Positions 24,348 to 33,237 of a stretch of 64,000 nt of DNA are shown here, piece by piece. Made by a program: the position numbers and the translations under genes. The first letter of the stretch is position 1. Each line of letters opens with the position of its first letter. This DNA comes from Kribbella pittospori. Lineage in GTDB: Bacteria > Actinomycetota > Actinomycetes > Propionibacteriales > Kribbellaceae. The stretch covers positions 1 to 64,000 of the forward strand of contig NZ_SJKB01000010.1 of NCBI RefSeq assembly GCF_004331465.1, read 5' to 3'. Below the pieces are notes generated by a model. The model did not search any database. It saw only the letters and a program-made list of their open reading frames with translations, and was not told the DNA's origin.

Positions 24348-25541
24348 ATGACGTTCTACCGGCAGGTCGGGCAGGTTCCGCCGAAGCGGCACACGCAGTT
24401 CCGGAAACCGGACGGTGGGCTGTACTACGAGGAGCTGATGGGGGAGGAGGGGTTCTCGTCGGACTCGTCGCTGCTGTACCACGCCGGCGTACCGTCCGCG
24501 ATCGTGGACTCGCAGGTGTGGGACCTGCCCGACCTGGCCACCGTCCCGAACCACCCGCTCACGCCCCGGCACCTGAAACTGCACGACCTGTTCGCCGAGA
24601 CCTCCAAGTCCAACGCCGTCGAGGACCGCCGGCTCGTGCTCGGCAACGGTGACGTCCGGATCTCGTACGTCGTGGCCGAGCAGCCGTCGCCGTACTACCG
24701 CAACGCCATCGGGGACGAGTGCGTGTACGTCGAGAAGGGCTCCGCCACCGTGGAGACGGTGTTCGGCGTGCTGAACGCGGTCGAGGGCGACTACGTGATC
24801 ATTCCGCGGGCGACCACGCACCGCTGGCTGCCCGGTCCGGACGGGGTGCGCGCGTACTGCATCGAGGCGAACAGCCACATCGCTCCGCCGAAGCGGTACC
24901 TGTCGCGGTACGGGCAGTTCCTGGAGCACTCGCCGTACTGCGAACGCGACCTGCACGCGGCGGGTGAGCCGCTGGTGGTCGAGGACACGGACGTCGAGGT
25001 GCTGGTGAAGCACCGCGGCAGCGGCCCGGGCGGGATCGTCGGCAGCCGGATGACCTACGCGACGCATCCGTTCGACGTGGTCGGCTGGGACGGCTGCCTG
25101 TATCCGTACACGTTCAACGTGAGCGACTACGAGCCGATCACCGGGCGGATCCACCAGCCGCCACCGGTGCACCAGGTGTTCGAGGGCAACAACTTCGTGG
25201 TCTGCAACTTCGTGCCCCGCAAGGTCGACTACCACCCGCTGTCGGTGCCGGTGCCGTACTACCACTCGAACGTCGACTCCGACGAGGTGATGTTCTACTG
25301 CGGCGGCGACTACGAGGCCCGGAAGGGTTCGGGGATCGGCCTCGGCTCGATCTCGCTGCACCCCGGCGGGTACGCGCACGGCCCGCAGCCGTCCGCGATC
25401 GAGGCGTCGCTCGGCGCCGAGCGGTTCGAGGAGCTCGCGGTGATGGTCGACACCTTCCGACCGCTCGAGCTCGGCGAGGGCGGTACGGCGGTCGATGACG
25501 GCGTCTACGCCTGGAGCTGGGCCGGCCGGCGTAAGCCCTGA
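24348..25541 (+). CDS. hmgA: Homogentisate 1,2-dioxygenase
   Basis: A 397-residue Fe(II) ring-cleaving enzyme that converts homogentisate to maleylacetoacetate. Recognisable runs are the N-terminal FYRQVGQVPPKRHTQFRKPDG, the cupin core NAIGDECVYVEKGSATVETVFG, the metal site region HRWLPGPDGVRAYCIEANSH, and the C-terminal PYYHSNVDSDEVMFYCGGDYEAR with ISLHPGGYAHGPQP. It is somewhat shorter than the proteobacterial enzyme but all core elements are present. ATG at 24348 follows GGGAGCGGGAGA. It is divergent from the fahA pair and works downstream of HPPD (11099-12301). Confidence 0.94.
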   Translation: MTFYRQVGQVPPKRHTQFRKPDGGLYYEELMGEEGFSSDSSLLYHAGVPSAIVDSQVWDLPDLATVPNHPLTPRHLKLHDLFAETSKSNAVEDRRLVLGNGDVRISYVVAEQPSPYYRNAIGDECVYVEKGSATVETVFGVLNAVEGDYVIIPRATTHRWLPGPDGVRAYCIEANSHIAPPKRYLSRYGQFLEHSPYCERDLHAAGEPLVVEDTDVEVLVKHRGSGPGGIVGSRMTYATHPFDVVGWDGCLYPYTFNVSDYEPITGRIHQPPPVHQVFEGNNFVVCNFVPRKVDYHPLSVPVPYYHSNVDSDEVMFYCGGDYEARKGSGIGLGSISLHPGGYAHGPQPSAIEASLGAERFEELAVMVDTFRPLELGEGGTAVDDGVYAWSWAGRRKP

Positions 25542-25584
25542 GACCCGTGTCGGCGGCGGCCCGCCGGGATGGGAGTGTTGGGGC

Positions 25585-26220
25585 ATGAGCGAGCACCGGG
25601 AGGATGCGCAGGCCTTCGTCGTCGGCATCGATCGGGAGGCGGTGCGGGAACGGCGCGAGGTGGTCCGGAAGGTCCAGCGCCGCGGTGCCTGGGTGACGCT
25701 GGCGATCGGTGCCGTTGGCATCCTTGCCGCACTGGTCGCGCTGATCGCCTTCCGTGGATCGGGTTTGTGGCCGTTCGCGCTGCTGTTGATCGTGGCAATG
25801 ATCCCGCTGGTGCTGAGCACCGTCCTCGCGCTCCGGCTGATCGCCGAGCGGCAACGCTGGTACGCCGCCAACGACGTACAGCCGATCGCGATGCGGATGA
25901 CTCCTCGCGCGCTCGAGCTGGCCTGCGAAGGAGCGGCGTACCCGGTCGTGCTGCCGTGGGGGACGGTGCGCGGCTTCCGCCAGGAGAAGCTGTTCGGGCA
26001 GTACACGCTCGAACTCGACCTGGCGCCGGGCGTGGGTGCGACCACAGCCGGTGTCCGCGGGCTGGACCAGCCGTCAGTGCGGACCGTGGTCAAACCGAAC
26101 CCGCTCCTCCGACCGACCGGCCTGTTCCTGGTGAAGGCCCTCGATCAGCCGGTCCACGTCATCGACCAAGCCCTCCAACATTTCTCCGGCGGCACCACCA
26201 GAGTCAACCGCTCCAACTAG
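25585..26220 (+). CDS. Two-helix membrane protein of unknown function
   Basis: A 211-residue protein with a charged N-terminus (DREAVRERREVVRKVQRRG) and two adjacent hydrophobic segments (AWVTLAIGAVGILAALVALIAF and FALLLIVAMIPLVLSTVLAL). A cytoplasmic-looking domain of about 130 residues follows with a PH-like strand pattern (RALELACEGAAYPVVLPWGTVRGFRQEK). I do not recognise a named family. ATG at 25585. Its TAG overlaps the TAG of the convergent deacetylase gene by two bases, so no terminator separates the two genes. Confidence 0.72.
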   Translation: MSEHREDAQAFVVGIDREAVRERREVVRKVQRRGAWVTLAIGAVGILAALVALIAFRGSGLWPFALLLIVAMIPLVLSTVLALRLIAERQRWYAANDVQPIAMRMTPRALELACEGAAYPVVLPWGTVRGFRQEKLFGQYTLELDLAPGVGATTAGVRGLDQPSVRTVVKPNPLLRPTGLFLVKALDQPVHVIDQALQHFSGGTTRVNRSN

Positions 26221-27020
26221 CAGGGCAGGGAGCGGTAGGTGTAGCCCTGCCTGGTCAGTTTGGTGAGCGCCTGGTCCAGGGCGGTGACGGTTTCGGAGCG
26301 GTTGCCGCCGCCGTCGTGCATCAGGATGATGGCGCCCGGCCGAGCACCGGACAGGAGTGCGTGCTCGATCTTCGCGACGCCCGGCTTGGTCCAGTCCTTG
26401 GTGTCGACGTCCCAGAGGACCTGGCGCTGGTGCACCGCCGCTGCCGTCGCCTCGATCTTGGCGTTCGTGGCGCCGGTCGGCGGGCGGAGGCACCTCGACT
26501 TCACCCCGGACGTGATCTCCTGCCGCATCTTCGCGTCCGGCAGCAGGGTCAGAGTCTTGTGGTCCCAGGTGTGGTTGCCGACGTGGTGGCCGGCCGCGCG
26601 TTCGAGGGTGACCAGCTCGGGAAACTGCGCGACCTGGATGCCGAGCACGAAGAAGGTCGCCTTCGCGTTGTGTTTGCGCAGTACCTGCAGGACCTTCGGC
26701 GTCCACTCGGGCTGCGGGCCGTCGTCGAAGGTCAGGTAGAGCACCTTGCCGTGACCAGTCAGGTTCCAGTCGTCCGCCGGCGCCGTGGTCCGCTGTTGCT
26801 GCCGCGACTGATGCTTCTTCGGCCCGGGCTGGCTCGGCGGGTGCGTCGGCCGCGCCTTGACCGGGACGTTGAGCGGTGCGTGCGCGGCCGTCTGGACGGC
26901 AGGCGCGGCACTGGTCACGGATTGGTCGGACGGTTTGGCGGCTTGGGCGAGGACGGCACCGCAGAGGAGGGCGGCGACCAACGGCAGGAGCTTGCCGGGC
27001 GGCTTGGTCATGTCCGGCAT
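26217..27020 (-). CDS. Secreted polysaccharide deacetylase (NodB/CE4 family)
   Basis: A 267-residue exported enzyme expected to remove acetyl groups from N-acetylglucosamine polymers such as peptidoglycan or chitin. A signal peptide (KLLPLVAALLCGAVLAQAA) and a Pro/Lys-rich linker (about 30-85) precede the NodB domain. CE4 motifs are complete: MT1 TFDDGP, MT2 HHVGNHTWDH (metal histidines), MT3 RPPTGATN, MT4 LWDVDTKDW and MT5 ILMHDGG. ATG at 27020 is used; ATG at 27011 would remove three residues. It ends in TAG overlapping the convergent gene. Confidence 0.88.
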   Translation of the reverse strand: MPDMTKPPGKLLPLVAALLCGAVLAQAAKPSDQSVTSAAPAVQTAAHAPLNVPVKARPTHPPSQPGPKKHQSRQQQRTTAPADDWNLTGHGKVLYLTFDDGPQPEWTPKVLQVLRKHNAKATFFVLGIQVAQFPELVTLERAAGHHVGNHTWDHKTLTLLPDAKMRQEITSGVKSRCLRPPTGATNAKIEATAAAVHQRQVLWDVDTKDWTKPGVAKIEHALLSGARPGAIILMHDGGGNRSETVTALDQALTKLTRQGYTYRSLPC

Positions 27021-27143
27021 CTTCTCGTGCGTCAGGTTCAGCCCGAAATCGGGTCGCGGCGTGTCGCCGTATCGTGTGCCCCGGGCCGGAGACCCCGGCG
27101 ACGGTGAGACTGCCGGCAGACACGACGACACGTGAGGCGGACG

Positions 27144-28982
27144 ATGACGGACAGCGGCGAGCGGACGACGATGACGAGGCGAACGGTGATCGGAGGCGCC
27201 GCGGCGCTGGCGGCGGCCGGGTTCCAGGCGGTACCGGCGTACGCGGGGCACGATCCCCGGACGGTCCGGCTGACCGTGATGGGCACCACCGACCTGCACG
27301 GCAACGTCTTCAACTGGGACTACTTCAAGAACGCCGAGTACGACGACGCCGCGCACAACGACATCGGCCTGGCCAAGATCTCCACCCTGGTCGCCGCGGT
27401 CCGGGACCGGGTCGCCGCCGAGCGCCGGGCGCCGCGGCCGCTGCTGCTGGACGCCGGCGACACCATCCAGGGCACCCCGCTGGCGTACTACTTCGCCAAG
27501 ATCGAGCCGATCACCGGCGGTCACACCCACCCGATGGCCGCCGCGATGAACGAGATCGGGTACGACGCCGCCGCGCTGGGCAACCACGAGTTCAACTACG
27601 GCCTCGACATCCTGCGCAAGTTCCAGCGGCAACTGAGCTTCCCGCTGCTCGGGGCGAACGCCCAGGACTGGTCCACGGGCCTGCCGGTGTTCCCGCCGTA
27701 CGCGCTGAAGCGGGTGCACGTGCCGGGCGAGAAGCCGATCACGGTCGGCATCCTCGGCCTGACCAACCCGGGCATCGCGATCTGGGACAAGGCGAACGTC
27801 GAGAACAAGGTCAAGTTCGGCGGCATCGTCGAGCTGGCGAAGATCTGGGTACCGCGCGTCCGCAAGGCCGGCGCCGACGTGGTGATCGTGTCCGCCCACT
27901 CCGGGATGGACCTGTCCTCGTCGTACGGCGATGCCCTGCCCGTGCCGGAGAACCCGTCGGCACTGATGGCGGAGACGGTCCCGGGCATCGACGCCGTACT
28001 GGTCGGCCACGCGCATCTGGAGATCCCCGAGCGGCTGGTGACCAACAAGACGACCGGCGAGCAGGTCGTGCTGAGCGAGCCGCTGAAGTGGGGCATGCGG
28101 CTGTCGCTGTTCGACCTGGACCTGCAGAAGGTGCGCGGCCGCTGGAAGGTCGTCGGCCGGCACAGCCAGGTGCTGAACGCGAACACCGTCGACGCCGACC
28201 CGAAGGTGGTCGCCGTACTGCAGAAGGACCACGACAAGGTCATCGAGTACGTGAACTCGAAGATCGGCACCTGCACGGAGGCCATGTCCGCGGCGACCGC
28301 GCCGTGGGAGGACACCGCCGCGCTCGACTTCGTGAACTTCATCCAGGCCGGCGCGGTGTCGAAGGCGCTCGTCGGTACGCCACAGGCCGACCTGCCGGTG
28401 CTGGCGATCGCGGCGCCGTTCAACCGGGAGGCCGCCATCCCGGCCGGTGACGTGTCGGTGCGCGACGTGGCCGGGCTCTACATCTTCGACAACACGCTGC
28501 TCGCGGTGACGATGACCGGTGCTCAGATCCAGGCCTACCTCGAGTTCTCCGCGCAGTACTTCAAGCAGGTGACCGGCGCCGGTCCGTTCCCGTCCGACCA
28601 GGTCACCAACGCGCCGACCCCGACCGCGCCGGGCGGGACTCCGGACTACAACTACGACGTCATGGGCGGCCTGACGAAGCCGCTCACGTACAACATCGAC
28701 ATCGCGAAGCCGGTCGGCTCCCGGATCACCGACCTCGCGTACGACGGGACCGCGGTGGCCGCCGATCAGCAGTTCGTTGTCGCGGTCAACAACTACCGGC
28801 AGTCCGGCGGCGGCAACTTCCCGCACGTCTCGACCGCGCCGGTCGTTTACAACCGCCAGGTCGAGATCCGCCAGTTGATGATCGACTACGTGACGTCGAC
28901 CGGCACCGTCGACCCCGCCACCTTCCACACCACCGACTGGTCCCTGACCTCGAACGGCGCCCCGATCGTGGTCACCGGCTGA
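27144..28982 (+). CDS. TAT-exported 5'-nucleotidase/2',3'-cyclic phosphodiesterase family protein
   Basis: A 612-residue extracytoplasmic metallophosphoesterase for nucleotide scavenging. The leader TMTRRTVIGGAAALAAAG carries a twin arginine. The calcineurin-like metal motifs are in order: TTDLHGNVFNWDY, LLDAGDTIQGTPL, ALGNHEFNYG, SAHSGMD and VGHAHLEIPE. The C-terminal 5'-nucleotidase domain follows (about 350-580; DTAALDFVNFIQAGAV, DVAGLYIFDNTLLAV, VAVNNYRQSGGGNF). ATG at 27144 is preceded by GAGGCGG; GTG at 27132 and ATG at 27171 are alternatives. The CpdB/YfkN group usually acts on 2',3'-cyclic nucleotides; specificity is not settled. Confidence 0.88.
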   Translation: MTDSGERTTMTRRTVIGGAAALAAAGFQAVPAYAGHDPRTVRLTVMGTTDLHGNVFNWDYFKNAEYDDAAHNDIGLAKISTLVAAVRDRVAAERRAPRPLLLDAGDTIQGTPLAYYFAKIEPITGGHTHPMAAAMNEIGYDAAALGNHEFNYGLDILRKFQRQLSFPLLGANAQDWSTGLPVFPPYALKRVHVPGEKPITVGILGLTNPGIAIWDKANVENKVKFGGIVELAKIWVPRVRKAGADVVIVSAHSGMDLSSSYGDALPVPENPSALMAETVPGIDAVLVGHAHLEIPERLVTNKTTGEQVVLSEPLKWGMRLSLFDLDLQKVRGRWKVVGRHSQVLNANTVDADPKVVAVLQKDHDKVIEYVNSKIGTCTEAMSAATAPWEDTAALDFVNFIQAGAVSKALVGTPQADLPVLAIAAPFNREAAIPAGDVSVRDVAGLYIFDNTLLAVTMTGAQIQAYLEFSAQYFKQVTGAGPFPSDQVTNAPTPTAPGGTPDYNYDVMGGLTKPLTYNIDIAKPVGSRITDLAYDGTAVAADQQFVVAVNNYRQSGGGNFPHVSTAPVVYNRQVEIRQLMIDYVTSTGTVDPATFHTTDWSLTSNGAPIVVTG

Positions 28983-29041
28983 CGTCCGGTTTTCGGGGAA
29001 CACTGTTGCAGGTACGCCGTCGGTGTGCACAAACTGCGGGG

Positions 29042-30019
29042 ATGCGGACTCTGCTGAGGGCGGTCGCCGAGCCGAGGGCGACGCGGGCGGCGTACTGGAA
29101 CGAGGTTGTGGCCGGGTGTCTCGGCGGGCTGGATCTCCGGCTGGACGACGGACCGGACGACCGGGACGAACTGTTGGTCGGGACAGTCGGTCCGCTCCAG
29201 GTGGCCGTGTCCCGATCCGGCCCGGGCGAGGCGACCCGGACCGCGGCACACGCGCGCAGGGAGGATCCCGGGCACTATGCGTTGTTCGTGCAGGCGGAAG
29301 GCCTCACGGTCAGTGAGCAGGACGGCCGTGTTGCCCGCTTCGCACCAGGAGACATCGGGATCTGCGATCTCTCCCGGCCGCTGCACTGCGCGTACTCCGA
29401 GCGCCGCGCGGTCATGCTCTCCTACCCCAAGGCTCTGAGCCCGCTGCCGGAGCACCGGGTGGCGGACCTGACCGGCGTCGGCATCCCCGGATCGGACGGT
29501 ACGGCGGCGCTGGTCTCCGGCCTGGTCCGGCAGTTGCCCGAGCACCTCGACGCCGACGACGGAGCACGCGGAGCGCGGATCGGCTCCGCCATTCTCGACC
29601 TGGTCAACGTCGGCTTGGCCGCCAGGCTGGATCAAGAGCGGACGCTGCCCGTCGAGACCCGTTCGCGTGCCCTCCTGCACCGATGCCGCGGCTTCATCGA
29701 GAGCCACCTGGCGGACGCTGCTCTCACGCCTTCCGCGGTGGCCGCGGCCCACCACATCTCGCTGCGCTACCTGCACCGGTTGTTCGAGCCGACCGGTGAG
29801 AGCGTCGCGGCGCTGATTCGGTCGCGGCGCCTGGACCGGTGCCGGCGCGACCTGCTCGATCCCAGCCTGCAGGACCGGCCCGTGGCGGCGATCGGCGCGC
29901 GCTGGGGGCTGGCCAGCCCGGCTCACTTCAACCGGGCCTTCAAGCTACAGTTCGGTCTGCCGCCTGCTGAGTACCGAGCCGTCCACGGTGCGTGGGACGG
30001 CAATCGCCTGGCGCTGTAG
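29042..30019 (+). CDS. AraC-family transcriptional regulator (AraC-binding-like domain)
   Basis: A 325-residue regulator. The N-terminal part (about 15-190) matches the AraC-binding-like sensor domain found in feruloyl and nitrilase regulators (RAAYWNEVVAGCLGGLDL, GHYALFVQAEGLTVSEQDGR, FAPGDIGICDLSRPLHC). The C-terminal AraC helix-turn-helix pair is at about 215-320 (FIESHLADAALTPSAVAAAHHIS, AIGARWGLASPAHFNRAFKLQFG, PAEYRAVHG). ATG at 29042 gives the standard length. A glycosyltransferase gene follows 39 bases downstream in the same direction. Target unknown. Confidence 0.85.
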   Translation: MRTLLRAVAEPRATRAAYWNEVVAGCLGGLDLRLDDGPDDRDELLVGTVGPLQVAVSRSGPGEATRTAAHARREDPGHYALFVQAEGLTVSEQDGRVARFAPGDIGICDLSRPLHCAYSERRAVMLSYPKALSPLPEHRVADLTGVGIPGSDGTAALVSGLVRQLPEHLDADDGARGARIGSAILDLVNVGLAARLDQERTLPVETRSRALLHRCRGFIESHLADAALTPSAVAAAHHISLRYLHRLFEPTGESVAALIRSRRLDRCRRDLLDPSLQDRPVAAIGARWGLASPAHFNRAFKLQFGLPPAEYRAVHGAWDGNRLAL

Positions 30020-30058
30020 GGCAACGACCGCCTGGCCGGATTCGCCGACGCTGGGCGC

Positions 30059-31336
30059 ATGAAGATCGCAATGCTTGCCCACGGCACCCGCGGGGACATC
30101 CAGCCCGCTCTGGCGATCGGCTCGGTGCTGCACGACCGCGGCCACTCGGTACGGCTGTGCGTGAACGCCGATCTGGCCGAGTGGGCGGCCCGCTCAGGAC
30201 TTCCGGTGACGTCGACCGACCTCGACGTCGGCCGCTTCCTGAACTCCGAGGAGGCCCGCGAGATCCTTGCCCGCGGCAAGATCTCCACGCTGGTACGACG
30301 GGTCACCGCCGACGAGCGCAGGGCCGACGCGTCCATCGCCAAGGCTGCTGTCGAGGTGACGCACGACGCCGATCTGATTCTGTCGACCCTCGGGATGGCG
30401 CTGCGTGGCGCCGCCCTGCACGAGGTGACGGGCAGGCCGTCGGCCAGCCTGTTGTGTGCGCCGATGACGCCGACCGCGGAGTGGGCCAGTCTGGCCAGTC
30501 CGGTGCGCGACTTCCGCGTCGGCCGCGTGAACCGTCTCACCTTCGCGGCGTTCGACAACCTGCTCTGGCGGCAGACCAAGCCGAGCATCGACAGGCTCTG
30601 CGAGCAGTTGGGCGTCGCGCCGATCGACCGGCGGCTACGGATCGGAGAGCTGCCGGCCCTGCACGCCTACAGCCCCAGACTGGTCCCGCGTCCGTCGGAT
30701 TGGGGCCCCGGGCAACATCTGGTCGGGCCGGCGCTCGCCTCAGACGATCTGCGATCGGCGCTGGGGGAAGCAGAGCTGCCTGCCGACCTGCGCGCGTGGC
30801 TGGCCGCTGGTGAACCTCCGGTGTACTTCGGCTTCGGCAGCATGCCGGTGCCGAAGCCGCGCCAGTTACTGGACGAGATCATCGCAATCTGCGAGCAACT
30901 CGGCATACGAGCACTGGTTGCCGCTGGATGGACCGACTACGGCGTCGAGTCCGCTGAACTGCCGGATCAGGTGTTCCTCACGGGGTCGGATCTGAACCAT
31001 GACGACGTACTCCCGCGATGTGTAGCGGCGGTCCATCACGGCGGCTCGGGTACCACCGCAGCCGTGACGCGCGCCGGCATCCCGTCGGTCGTGGTCAGCG
31101 TCTTCCTCGACCAGCCCTTCTGGGGTTGGCGTTTGAGCAGCCTTGGCCTCGGCGTGAGCCTCCCCTTCCGTTCGCTGAATCGCTCCCGCCTGGCCAGTGC
31201 CCTCACTCAGGTGCTCGACCCGACGTACGCCGCCAGATCCCGTGCGTACGGCGACCTCCTGCAAACCGAGAACGGCCCGGAGCAGGCAGCCGACGTCATC
31301 GAGCAGGAACTGACCGGCGCCGATCACGTGGGCTGA
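30059..31336 (+). CDS. Glycosyltransferase, GT1/UGT family (MGT type)
   Basis: A 425-residue UGT-like transferase that moves a sugar from an NDP-sugar to a small acceptor. The N-terminal acceptor half starts MKIAMLAHGTRGDIQPALAIG. The C-terminal donor half has the family signature CVAAVHHGGSGTTAAVTRAGIP, with VVVSVFLDQPFWGWRL after it, and the linker motif YFGFGSMP. It resembles antibiotic and sterol glycosyltransferases such as macrolide-inactivating Mgt; the real acceptor is unknown. ATG at 30059. It converges with the cupin gene, overlapping it by 13 bases, and may be controlled by the AraC-type gene upstream. Confidence 0.87.
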   Translation: MKIAMLAHGTRGDIQPALAIGSVLHDRGHSVRLCVNADLAEWAARSGLPVTSTDLDVGRFLNSEEAREILARGKISTLVRRVTADERRADASIAKAAVEVTHDADLILSTLGMALRGAALHEVTGRPSASLLCAPMTPTAEWASLASPVRDFRVGRVNRLTFAAFDNLLWRQTKPSIDRLCEQLGVAPIDRRLRIGELPALHAYSPRLVPRPSDWGPGQHLVGPALASDDLRSALGEAELPADLRAWLAAGEPPVYFGFGSMPVPKPRQLLDEIIAICEQLGIRALVAAGWTDYGVESAELPDQVFLTGSDLNHDDVLPRCVAAVHHGGSGTTAAVTRAGIPSVVVSVFLDQPFWGWRLSSLGLGVSLPFRSLNRSRLASALTQVLDPTYAARSRAYGDLLQTENGPEQAADVIEQELTGADHVG

Positions 31337-31794
31337 TCGGTGGGGAGGGTGCCGGGTGGGCCGAGGACGACGTCGCCGAGTTCGGTGGTGACGGCCATGA
31401 ACAGGTCCAGGTCCATCTCGGTGTCGGGCGTCGCGAGGCGGGCCGGGGTGGCGGAGCGCGCGATCAGTTCGGCGAAACCAGCCGGCGTCGAGATGTGTAG
31501 GGCGTGGCAGCCCATTGGTCCGCTGCGGATCGCGTGCGGGACGTTCATCGGGATCCGGAGGTAGTCACCGGACCGGAGCTCGACGAACTCGTCGCCGGCC
31601 CACACGCTCAGGCCACCCGACACCACCCACAACCGCTCCTCGTACTTGGTGTGCAGGTGCAACGGCGTCATCTCGCCGGCCGGCTGCCAGGTGTTGCTGA
31701 GATCGTGCCGGCCGCCCGTCTCCTCTCCGGTGGTGAGAATGGTTGCCCGGAGCCCTTGCCCCAGAACGTAGCTGCGCTCACCGATATCGGTCAC
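31324..31794 (-). CDS. Cupin domain-containing protein
   Basis: A 156-residue single-domain cupin. Both cupin motifs are present: PLHLHTKYEERLWVVSGGLSVWAG (metal-type histidines and glutamate) and SGDYLRIPMNVPHAI. A C-terminal tail follows (TPAGFAELIARSATPAR). Proteins of this kind bind metals or small aromatic or polyketide-like ligands and may be enzymes or sensors; I cannot choose. GTG at 31794 was selected because AGGGGCAGGA lies upstream; GTG at 31881 would add 29 residues of low-complexity leader. It overlaps the end of the glycosyltransferase gene. Confidence 0.75.
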   Translation of the reverse strand: MTDIGERSYVLGQGLRATILTTGEETGGRHDLSNTWQPAGEMTPLHLHTKYEERLWVVSGGLSVWAGDEFVELRSGDYLRIPMNVPHAIRSGPMGCHALHISTPAGFAELIARSATPARLATPDTEMDLDLFMAVTTELGDVVLGPPGTLPTDQPT

Positions 31795-31972
31795 CCGTCC
31801 TGCCCCTCTCGCTGCGATCTCTTTCGCGACCGTAGGCGCGCCGTACCCGGGCCGGTCAATGAGCGGCGGCCGACTGTGCACGCGGCGTCAATCCCGGTGC
31901 GCTGCAGGACGACGCGTGAGAGATTCTGGTCTGCACCTGTAAGTTCTCGCCCCGGCCGGACAGAGACGGGGT

Positions 31973-32185
31973 ATGACGCACCTGCAGTTGTCGGACGCCG
32001 ACCGGGAGCTGCTCTCGCTGGTCGCGTGGGAGGGCCTCGACACCGCACAGCTCGCCGCCGCGCTCGGATGTTCGCGCAACTCGGCCGCAGTCCGCCTGCA
32101 CCGGGCTCGCCGCCGGCTCGAGCGCCTGATGGATCAGACCAGCTTCGGCCGTCAGCCGGCCACCGCACGAGGAGAACGATCATGA
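31973..32185 (+). CDS. Sigma-70 region 4-only protein (truncated ECF sigma factor)
   Basis: Only 70 residues. They match region 4 of ECF sigma factors of the group paired with CU044_5270-type proteins: SDADRELLSLVAWEGLDTAQLAAALGCSRNSAAVRLHRARRRLERL. Region 2 is missing: a TAA lies in frame ten codons before the ATG, and no sigma-2 sequence is visible in any frame of the preceding 180 bases. It overlaps the next gene by four bases (ATGA), as full-length members do. It may be a decayed gene, or a functional -35-binding or anti-sigma-binding module without promoter-melting ability. Confidence 0.7.
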   Translation: MTHLQLSDADRELLSLVAWEGLDTAQLAAALGCSRNSAAVRLHRARRRLERLMDQTSFGRQPATARGERS

Positions 32186-33006
32186 GCAAGCACGACACCC
32201 TCGATCTGCTCCGTCGGCTGGACCCCGTCGCCGGCGACGACCCGGCTCAGGCGGTACGCGCGGAGTCCCGCGATGAGCTGCTGACCCGGATCGGCCAGAC
32301 ACCGCCGCCGGCTCCGAAAGCGCCCAAAAGTGCCGTCCGCCGGCGCCTGGTGCCGGTGCTTGTTGCCACCGCCGTCATCGCGGCCACCGCGGTCTGCCTC
32401 GTCGAACTGCCCGGCGACTCCCGCCAGGAGGCTCTCGGCCCGGCGCTGTCGTTCAGCTCGGAAGGGGACTACCTGAGGGTGCGGATCGTCGATCCGGCGG
32501 CCGACACCGCGCGGTACAACAAGGAGTTCAAGAAGCGGCACCTGAACATCACGCTGGAGTTGCTGCCCGGTTCGCCGTCGACCGTCGGCCTCAGCCCCGC
32601 GGCCGCGTTCGGGCCGGACTCGGACAACATCCAGCAGAGCGAGGACCCGGAGGGATGTGTCGAGGCCGGGACCTACCCCTGCGTCCCGCAGTTCCTGATC
32701 CCGAAGAACTACTCCGGCGAGGCCGGGCTGGTGATCGCGCGGGCCACCCGGCCCGGTGAGAAGGTGCAGTTCACCGGGCCGATCGACGGTCGTGGTGAGG
32801 CCTTGGAGGGCGTCAAGTACAAGAACCTGCGGGTCAGTCAGGTGCTGGCGATCCTGAAGCAGCGCGGCTACACCGTCCCGGAGTACCGGCTCCTGGTGGG
32901 CAGTACGGCGACCGCACCCAAGTCGGTGCCGGCGAACTACTTCGTGAAGGGCGGCTTCCTGATCAAGGACAAGGACGTCATCCTCGACGTGTCAGCCAAA
33001 CGCTGA
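32182..33006 (+). CDS. CU044_5270-like membrane protein, putative sigma partner
   Basis: A 274-residue protein with a cytoplasmic N-terminal region (LDLLRRLDPVAGDDPAQAV), one transmembrane segment (LVPVLVATAVIAATAVCLVEL) and an extracytoplasmic domain of about 200 residues (FSSEGDYLRVRIVDPAADTARYNKEFKKRHLNI...). The architecture matches proteins that follow ECF sigma genes and may act as anti-sigma factors or surface sensors. Two cysteines (EGCVEAGTYPCVP) may form a disulfide outside. GAGGAGA precedes ATG at 32182, and the gene is translationally coupled to the sigma-like fragment. Function as an anti-sigma factor is inferred. Confidence 0.75.
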   Translation: MSKHDTLDLLRRLDPVAGDDPAQAVRAESRDELLTRIGQTPPPAPKAPKSAVRRRLVPVLVATAVIAATAVCLVELPGDSRQEALGPALSFSSEGDYLRVRIVDPAADTARYNKEFKKRHLNITLELLPGSPSTVGLSPAAAFGPDSDNIQQSEDPEGCVEAGTYPCVPQFLIPKNYSGEAGLVIARATRPGEKVQFTGPIDGRGEALEGVKYKNLRVSQVLAILKQRGYTVPEYRLLVGSTATAPKSVPANYFVKGGFLIKDKDVILDVSAKR

Positions 33007-33237
33007 GAGCTGGGCGTTGCGTTTGCCGATCATGAACCAGAACAGGCTGCCGATGAACGGCGCGATCACGATGAACACGATCCAGACCAGCTTCATGCCG
33101 ACACTGGCGGGTGAGAACAGCGCGCTGAAGAAGGCGCCGATCACGAGCAGGACGCAGCCGGCGAGGACAACGAAGAGCAGGACAGCGCCGAGTTCCCCGA
33201 GGTGCTGGTTCTGGACCGTGCTGGTCAGGAGAGTCAT
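32992..33237 (-). CDS. Small PLDc_N-domain membrane protein
   Basis: An 81-residue integral membrane protein with two transmembrane segments (GAVLLFVVLAGCVLLVIGAFF and MKLVWIVFIVIAPFIGSLFWFMIG). The second segment and the following GKR match the phospholipase D N-terminal (PLDc_N) family, which despite its name occurs as stand-alone small proteins of unknown function. ATG at 33237. Its end overlaps the convergent sigma-partner gene by 15 bases. Confidence 0.78.
   Translation of the reverse strand: MTLLTSTVQNQHLGELGAVLLFVVLAGCVLLVIGAFFSALFSPASVGMKLVWIVFIVIAPFIGSLFWFMIGKRNAQLSAFG

Noticed and set aside
31860..31972. Remnant of sigma region 2 upstream of the region-4-only gene
   Set aside because: No frame in this interval resembles region 2, so a simple frameshift does not explain the truncation.
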